This document shows positions 60,996 to 64,000 of a stretch of DNA of 64,000 bases, in pieces. Where the stretch lies: assembly GCF_017654505.1 (NCBI RefSeq), contig NC_054535.1, positions 47,315,848-47,379,847 of the forward strand. The letters run 5' to 3'. The position numbers and the translations under genes are program-made. Within the stretch, counting starts at the first letter, position 1. Each line of letters begins with the position of its first letter. The DNA comes from Polyodon spathula. Lineage: Eukaryota; Chordata; Actinopteri; Acipenseriformes; Polyodontidae. The notes below the pieces were generated by a model, which saw only the letters and a list, made by a program, of their open reading frames with translations, was not told the DNA's origin and made no database searches.

Positions 60996-61071
<76 letters not shown>

Positions 61072-62702
61072 CAGAGCAGAGCTAGTATCACAGTAGATGT
61101 AAAACAACTCGCCCTGTTCCTGGATGCTATGACTGTGTGGATTATTCATTCCTCTTTCTCCACCCAAACCTTTAAAAAAAACATAGATATATCCAGGAGT
61201 GAATTAATATATCAAAAGACACATTATTGTTTTATAGACATCCCTCTAAAAATATACATTCAGTGCCCGGAGATGTACTGTATGAAGTCAAATAGTTACA
61301 ATTCTCTACTTTAAAACCTGTGTTACTGTACAACACAAAAGCAAAATTACATTTATAAAACATTGTACAATAACAATGGAGAAATGTGAAATATAATTCA
61401 TACACAAAAACACATACACATATATGAATGCATATATCAATACATACAAATGCATAAAACTAAATATTAAACCAATATCACTAAGTTATTATTAAGAAAG
61501 CTACAAATTAAAAGATTACAACGGCTAAGTGAATTCGATGGCAAAGTCAAGACCTGAATGCCGTGAGCGAATATGAGGCTCTAGTGTGACCAGGAGTTTA
61601 AGTCAATCTTTTGGCATACAGTAATTTTGATTTGTTTATAAGAAATACCCAAACTGATTATTTTTTATTAAAACTTAGCATATGTAATGGTTTCAAAAAA
61701 AGAATGTTATTCTTTAATTGTCAACAGCATTAAAATACAACAACAATAAAAAAACATATTTAAATGTCTGCTAATTACTGTCGAGCCACCCAGCTCTGTG
61801 AACCATTACCATACAGAGGTAAAAAATATCTACATGATAGCTTCAGTTGTTATTCAGCCAATACAGCATGCATTTCAAAACATGTACCAGCTCTGGTAAA
61901 ATGGATCAGAGTTATTCTCTTTATATAGAATAAAAAAAAATATTGCTTACTGGCAAAAATCTCACAGATCTTTAAATACAATGTCAGCAATGTCCCAGAA
62001 ATATTTGAAATGTTTAATTTGTTTTTATAAAGGGCAGTGCAAAGGAAACCAAAACTGTTGATTCCCACTGTATGAAACCTGTGTCTTCAATTGAACCCCT
62101 TTCTAAATGCAGTACCTTCTACCTGTTTATACTGTTAATGTATTTTGATAGGCTAGGCTACCTTTCAGCCATTCCTAGGTGCCCAGAACTGGTCTTCTTT
62201 TTGTAGACACAGATGCAACTGCTGTTAATTTGAACTGAACAGCACTACCATGATTGGTGTGCTCCATCCACTGTCAAGCCCACAGGAAGGGTTATGTCCG
62301 TGTACCTGGGTAGTAGAGCACAGGCAGAATAGCAGGAATCACACAGTTCAGGCTGGAATATGATTCAGTGCAAGGTCGGTGCACTTTTATTAAATTAAAT
62401 TACAAAATAAATAAAAAAAACGTGTCTGTAGAAAACAAGCCGGACGCAGTACCTGGGAACTATAACTCTTAAGGAGAATTTGTGCACAAAGCTACCTAAC
62501 TGCCAGTGATGTTCAGTTCCACAAGATTGCAGTCCTTTATCCACCTGCCTGGTTGATTGATTGCCACCATGTGACGGAAGGAGAACCCACTCCATTACAA
62601 ACCTCCTCTCTCAGTACAGAGGAATCAAACAATGGCTTTAGCTTCATAAAACTAGCAACAAAATATCTTAGCTGCAAGGAAGAGCAAGTACTACACTTGT
62701 GT

Positions 62703-62738
<36 letters not shown>

Positions 62739-62998
62739 TGGGATGGGTAAGCATATTTAATATATTTTAACAAATACAGCATAAATTAGATACATTACTA
62801 CTCACATTGTAAAGACATCTAAGGTGTCCCCAGCAGATCGTGCCACCTCAAAGTAGTTGTGCAGAATGGTGACCGTTCCAGAGAGTGCTTCATGTCCACA
62901 GCCACAGAAGAGTGCCACCCCAGCATAAAGCAAGATGGTAGCAATCAGGGATGCATAAGGAATGCCACCCAGGCATTTAATGCAGCACTCAAAACACC
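45182..62998 (-). CDS. gpm6a: gpm6a, neuronal membrane glycoprotein M6-A, exons 2-7 (gene-level entry; exon 1 off window)
   Basis: Six exons join in frame on the minus strand: 62806-62998, 60055-60211, 55593-55746, 53136-53212, 52479-52544 and 45182-45334 (stop). They give 266 residues, exactly human M6-A minus its 12-residue exon 1. M6-A is a four-pass membrane protein of the PLP/DM20 proteolipid family on the neuronal surface, linked to neurite and filopodium outgrowth. Visible here are the N-terminal palmitoylation-type cluster CFECCIKC, four hydrophobic segments, four cysteines in the large second extracellular loop, an NTT glycosylation sequon in that loop, and the charged cytoplasmic tail ending LNAYT. 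M6-A is preferred over M6-B or PLP because of [14 protein letters not shown] and the [16 protein letters not shown] tail. Introns 2-6 measure about 2.6, 4.3, 2.4, 0.6 and 7.1 kb. There is no frameshift or internal stop, so the gene looks functional. The second human sequon (NMT) is missing here. Confidence 0.97.
45335..47902. other. gpm6a intron 6, part 3' of the DIRS element
   Basis: A (TA)n microsatellite lies at about 46271-46315 and T/G runs near 46420-46450. No coding sequence or recognised transposon was seen. The remaining part of the intron, 51465-52478, is also plain AT-rich sequence. Confidence 0.5.
48250..49195 (-). pseudogene. DIRS tyrosine recombinase, degraded
   Basis: The minus strand reads [18 protein letters not shown] near 49125 and [14 protein letters not shown] near 49025. 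The box-A region is [12 protein letters not shown] at about 48844-48879, and [20 protein letters not shown] lies near 48640. The box-B motif AHSTRG lies near 48460, and the C-terminal [13 protein letters not shown] near 48370. The recombinase would insert the circular DNA. In box A the expected catalytic Arg (AKRVSEL) is Gln. The His/Arg of AHSTR and the likely catalytic Tyr in RFY remain. Several stops interrupt the frame. Confidence 0.75.
49571..50935 (-). pseudogene. DIRS reverse transcriptase and RNase H, degraded
   Basis: Near 50900, [20 protein letters not shown] and LRFLNKFV begin the reverse transcriptase. The protein then jumps to [12 protein letters not shown], so the segment that normally carries the first catalytic Asp is deleted. 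[20 protein letters not shown] and the active-site NYFDDWL (about 50635) remain. The connection is frameshifted near 50610. RNase H (50110-49760) has [31 protein letters not shown] and [18 protein letters not shown]. Compared with the DIRS pattern TDAS, ELxAV and TDNTSVV, the three acidic residues are changed to Val, Gln and Asn. The protein continues to [12 protein letters not shown] and [11 protein letters not shown] plus-strand open frame here is its antisense shadow. Confidence 0.82.
52479..52544 (-). CDS. gpm6a: gpm6a exon 6 (TM4)
   Basis: The 66-bp exon has acceptor TTCTTCACAG and donor GTAAGC. It encodes [16 protein letters not shown] followed by AAVIAM, the start of the fourth membrane helix. 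At the exon 5/6 junction the protein reads ESNELDLTF where human reads ESTELNMTF, so the second N-glycosylation sequon of mammalian M6-A is not present. Confidence 0.95.
53136..53212 (-). CDS. gpm6a: gpm6a exon 5 (second half of extracellular loop 2)
   Basis: The 77-bp exon has acceptor TATGTTTAAG, a weaker AAG-type 3' site, and donor GTCAGT. It encodes [18 protein letters not shown] followed by KMCESNE, with the remaining two loop cysteines. The phase matches the split glycine from exon 4, and the exon ends in phase 0. Confidence 0.95.
53455..54487 (+). mobile_element. Tigger/pogo copy with transposase start, mixed with LTR-family sequence
   Basis: The left part (TTTATCTACCATGATCAAGC and CTCTTCAGCAA) and the right part (GATTAGTTCAGAGATTGTAG, ATATGTAAATAAGTC, AAACAGGATTAAT, CACAGTCGGATA) match the MITE at 5421-5686. 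An ATG at 53525 gives [11 protein letters not shown], the usual beginning of a pogo/jerky-type transposase, and coding ends at once. From 53641 an unrelated TGTGGCAGGGCAGG sequence starts, with a 19-bp tandem start, a (TG)n at 53921-53952 and possible end CTCTGTCACA at 54285, like the LTR family at 17594 and 42139. Left terminal bases are not preserved. Confidence 0.55.
54788..55020 (-). mobile_element. LINE/SINE 3'-end repeat, minus strand, fuller copy
   Basis: It begins TTTAGCAGATGCCTTTATCC and contains CACTTACAAGAACATCTCAC, CTTGCTCAGGATCACA, GAACTGGGATTTGAACC and ACAAGCCCTTTTCTAC, ending at CCACTTGACCACA. The first 120 bp match 20461-20590. This is a widespread fish repeat; GATTTGAACC is a tRNA-B-box-like word, so a SINE relationship is possible. 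It lies in gpm6a intron 4. Confidence 0.6.
55593..55746 (-). CDS. gpm6a: gpm6a exon 4 (TM3 and first half of extracellular loop 2)
   Basis: The 154-bp exon has acceptor AATTACAG and donor GTATGT. It encodes the third membrane helix ([18 protein letters not shown]) and the start of the large extracellular loop: [22 protein letters not shown]. The loop carries two of the four disulfide-forming cysteines. The NTT sequon matches the position of N164 in human M6-A. The exon ends in phase 1, splitting a glycine codon. Confidence 0.96.
56570..57840 (-). pseudogene. hAT (ZBED-type) transposase pseudogene in gpm6a intron 3
   Basis: The minus strand reads [20 protein letters not shown] followed by [10 protein letters not shown] near 57770-57680, a degenerate BED-type zinc finger. 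Then come [17 protein letters not shown] near 57450, [17 protein letters not shown] near 57240, [20 protein letters not shown] near 57000, and [10 protein letters not shown] with [10 protein letters not shown] at the end. This order is that of the hAT transposases related to host ZBED5-like proteins. The reading frame changes at least four times and the C-terminal dimerisation region is missing. The matching 5' end may be at 59194, with another element inserted between. gpm6a also runs on the minus strand, so this relic is sense to the gene. Confidence 0.75.
58021..58926. mobile_element. Unclassified TIR element with nested piggyBac end
   Basis: The ends are TGGGGCTGATTGT (58021) and, inverted, ATGGGGCTGATTGT (58926). 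Near each end the sequence has GGATC-rich words (GATCCGATCCTGG; GGATCAGATTCAGCAC). It has no coding capacity. The piggyBac-type fragment at 58216 lies within. Target duplications are not clear, so the superfamily is open; a GGGGC start would suit a PIF/Harbinger or related type. Confidence 0.5.
58216..58345 (-). mobile_element. Third piggyBac-type MITE, 3' end only, minus strand
   Basis: TTAA (58216-58219) is followed by CCCTTAGCGGTCC, then ATTTATTCAGCGCTTGTCAG and AATTTATTTTCACA, the reverse complement of the 3' end at 4540-4633. Similarity stops after about 130 bp near AAAACAGGTTTAAA. Confidence 0.75.
58927..59194 (-). mobile_element. hAT terminal segment, minus strand
   Basis: From 59194 the minus strand reads CAGGGGTTTTCAACCTGTGG and then GGGACCCACCAGTGGTCAC, a typical start of hAT-Charlie-type transposons. 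It could be the 5' end of the hAT pseudogene at 57840-56570, later separated by the TIR element at 58021-58926. The 8-bp sequence beyond it (CTTTAATT) was not found at a second end. Confidence 0.5.
59195..62805. other. gpm6a introns 3 (right part) and 2, apart from exon 3
   Basis: A (TA)n run lies at 60999-61069 and a (GT)n run at 62699-62737. No coding sequence beyond exon 3 (60055-60211) and no recognised transposon was found. Confidence 0.5.
60055..60211 (-). CDS. gpm6a: gpm6a exon 3 (TM2 and cytoplasmic loop)
   Basis: The 157-bp exon has acceptor TTCTGTAG and donor GTAAGT. It encodes [10 protein letters not shown], then the second membrane helix ([18 protein letters not shown]) and the intracellular loop [13 protein letters not shown] with CGRCVSGW. 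That loop sequence separates M6-A from M6-B, which has TTSAVKELHGEFK. The exon ends in phase 0. Confidence 0.96.
62806..62998 (-). CDS. gpm6a: gpm6a exon 2 (N-terminal cysteine cluster, TM1, first extracellular loop)
   Basis: The 193-bp exon has acceptor TTTTTCAG and donor GTGAGT. It starts by completing a split glycine codon and ends in the split methionine codon AT|G. It encodes the cluster CFECCIKC, a site of S-palmitoylation in this family, then the first membrane helix ([20 protein letters not shown]) and the first extracellular loop ending DTLDVFT. The loop reads ILHNYFE where human has ILQTYFE, a conservative difference. Confidence 0.96.
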
Positions 62999-64000
62999 CT
63001 GAAAAACAGAGAACGCTTTGCAGTTAAACACTTTCAAAAGACATGCATGCAGTACAAACGGATTAGGTACAAACCGTCACACTTAAATCTCAGCTGTCTG
63101 GTGTATAATTTCATTCTAACTAAACTGTATTCTATTGAAAAGAAGCTGTAAAAAGAACACTGTGCATCACGAACATATCTGCTTGTGGATGGATTGGAGA
63201 GCTGTTTATACAGCAGCAAATAATAACAGATAACCAATAACTCATCTACATTTTTCCAGAAAATACGTGAATAAAGTATGTGTAAACAGACATGGTTTTA
63301 AAAGTTGCCATTAAATTGTATGCTTTATAATTTAGAACAGTATAAAAGGCTTATTTTACAAGTGTTTTAAAGTGTGTATGTTAGATAAAAGTCAGAACAT
63401 TGGGAAATCTTAAGATTTACTGGTAAATGTTGACCAAGAAAAGTGGTACATGTCAGAAATAAATATGATAACGCTTTTCTTTTACCAGTAAATCTCAAGA
63501 ATAACCAGGTGCTTTTGTCTAATGATTGAAAGTCGCTTTCACGCATTGCAAGTCTTCAGGAGTCCTGTATAATTCCAAGTACCACATGAGTCTACCATGC
63601 TGCAGTAAGTAAGTAAATATATCTTTTCACCATCTGTCTTTGTGGCGTTTTGTGTCATAACTAAAGTCTGATTTTTCTGCTGAAAAAAATAAGGTCCTAA
63701 ATTATTTAATTTGCATTTAACTGCATTTTATTTTTCACCAAACTACTATGTATTTGGAGTACAACAGCCTTCAACACCATTATGAACTGTTCTATATGCA
63801 AATTTACTACAATGTTGGTTGTTCTACATAAGTGAATCACAATATTCTTCAGTATCATGTTGAACTAGTTTAAATTGCTCAATTGTGCATTACTGTAAAA
63901 TCGTTAATGATTATTTTGTTAATAGAAAATGTATATGCAGAAATAAACATATTGTTCGATATTAATGTTTTTGTTAATGGAACATTTGCATGCAGAAAAA
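62999..64000. other. gpm6a intron 1, partial, with a hairpin element
   Basis: The arms TCTTAAGATTTACTGGTAAA (from about 63408) and, inverted, TCTTGAGATTTACTGGTAAA (to about 63502) face each other across about 50 bp. This is a short MITE-like hairpin of about 95 bp. Exon 1 is not in the window. Confidence 0.5.

Noticed and set aside
1..64000. CRISPR arrays, operons, ribosome binding sites, tRNA or rRNA genes
   Set aside because: The window is a vertebrate chromosome; no direct-repeat/spacer array, tRNA cloverleaf or rRNA segment was recognised.

Overview
The window looks like a piece of a vertebrate nuclear chromosome, AT-rich and crowded with transposable elements. It holds one host gene. 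Exons 2 to 7 of gpm6a (neuronal membrane glycoprotein M6-A, the DM-alpha member of the PLP/DM20 family) lie on the minus strand between 62,998 and 45,182. All six coding exons have matching splice phases and GT/AG boundaries. They encode 266 residues, the human length minus the 12-residue first exon, which lies beyond the right edge. The mix of DIRS, CR1, Tc1, Tigger/pogo, piggyBac, hAT, Harbinger, retroviral and solo-LTR sequences points to a ray-finned fish. The repeat sequences look like those I associate with sturgeon or paddlefish, but that is an impression without a database search.

Layout. 1-43 kb is intergenic DNA downstream of gpm6a and is nearly all repeat remains. It contains a degenerate minisatellite (1.5-1.8 kb), a solo LTR with a triplicated U3 (2.6-3.2 kb), and a three-layer nest of transposons (3.9-5.9 kb). 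A Harbinger Myb-like fragment abuts a Tc1 copy at 13.7-15.5 kb. From 15.7 to 18.5 kb (minus) lies a broken copy of a large, poorly characterised, multi-copy fish protein family with a Cys-rich tail, interrupted by two solo LTRs. Then come a Tc1 copy with both ends (22.5-23.9 kb), a collapsed endogenous retrovirus (25.3-27.3 kb), a second piggyBac-type MITE (29.9-30.45 kb), a CR1 LINE 3' end with one frameshift (32.4-33.4 kb), and a piggyBac transposase C-terminus (33.5-34.0 kb). An unexplained 2.4-kb block (34.1-36.6 kb) and a solo LTR (42.1-42.7 kb) follow.

43.1-64 kb is gpm6a. Intron 6 carries an almost complete but dead DIRS-like tyrosine-recombinase retrotransposon in gene-sense orientation. 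Introns 3 and 4 carry a Tigger/LTR mosaic, a LINE/SINE-type repeat, a hAT (ZBED-type) pseudogene, and a TIR element with a piggyBac end nested in it.

No operon, CRISPR, RNA gene or intact autonomous transposon was seen. The region records repeated waves of insertion around and inside a conserved neuronal gene. The most useful records are nested insertions whose empty sites can be read from the surrounding element, and the catalytic losses in the DIRS copy.
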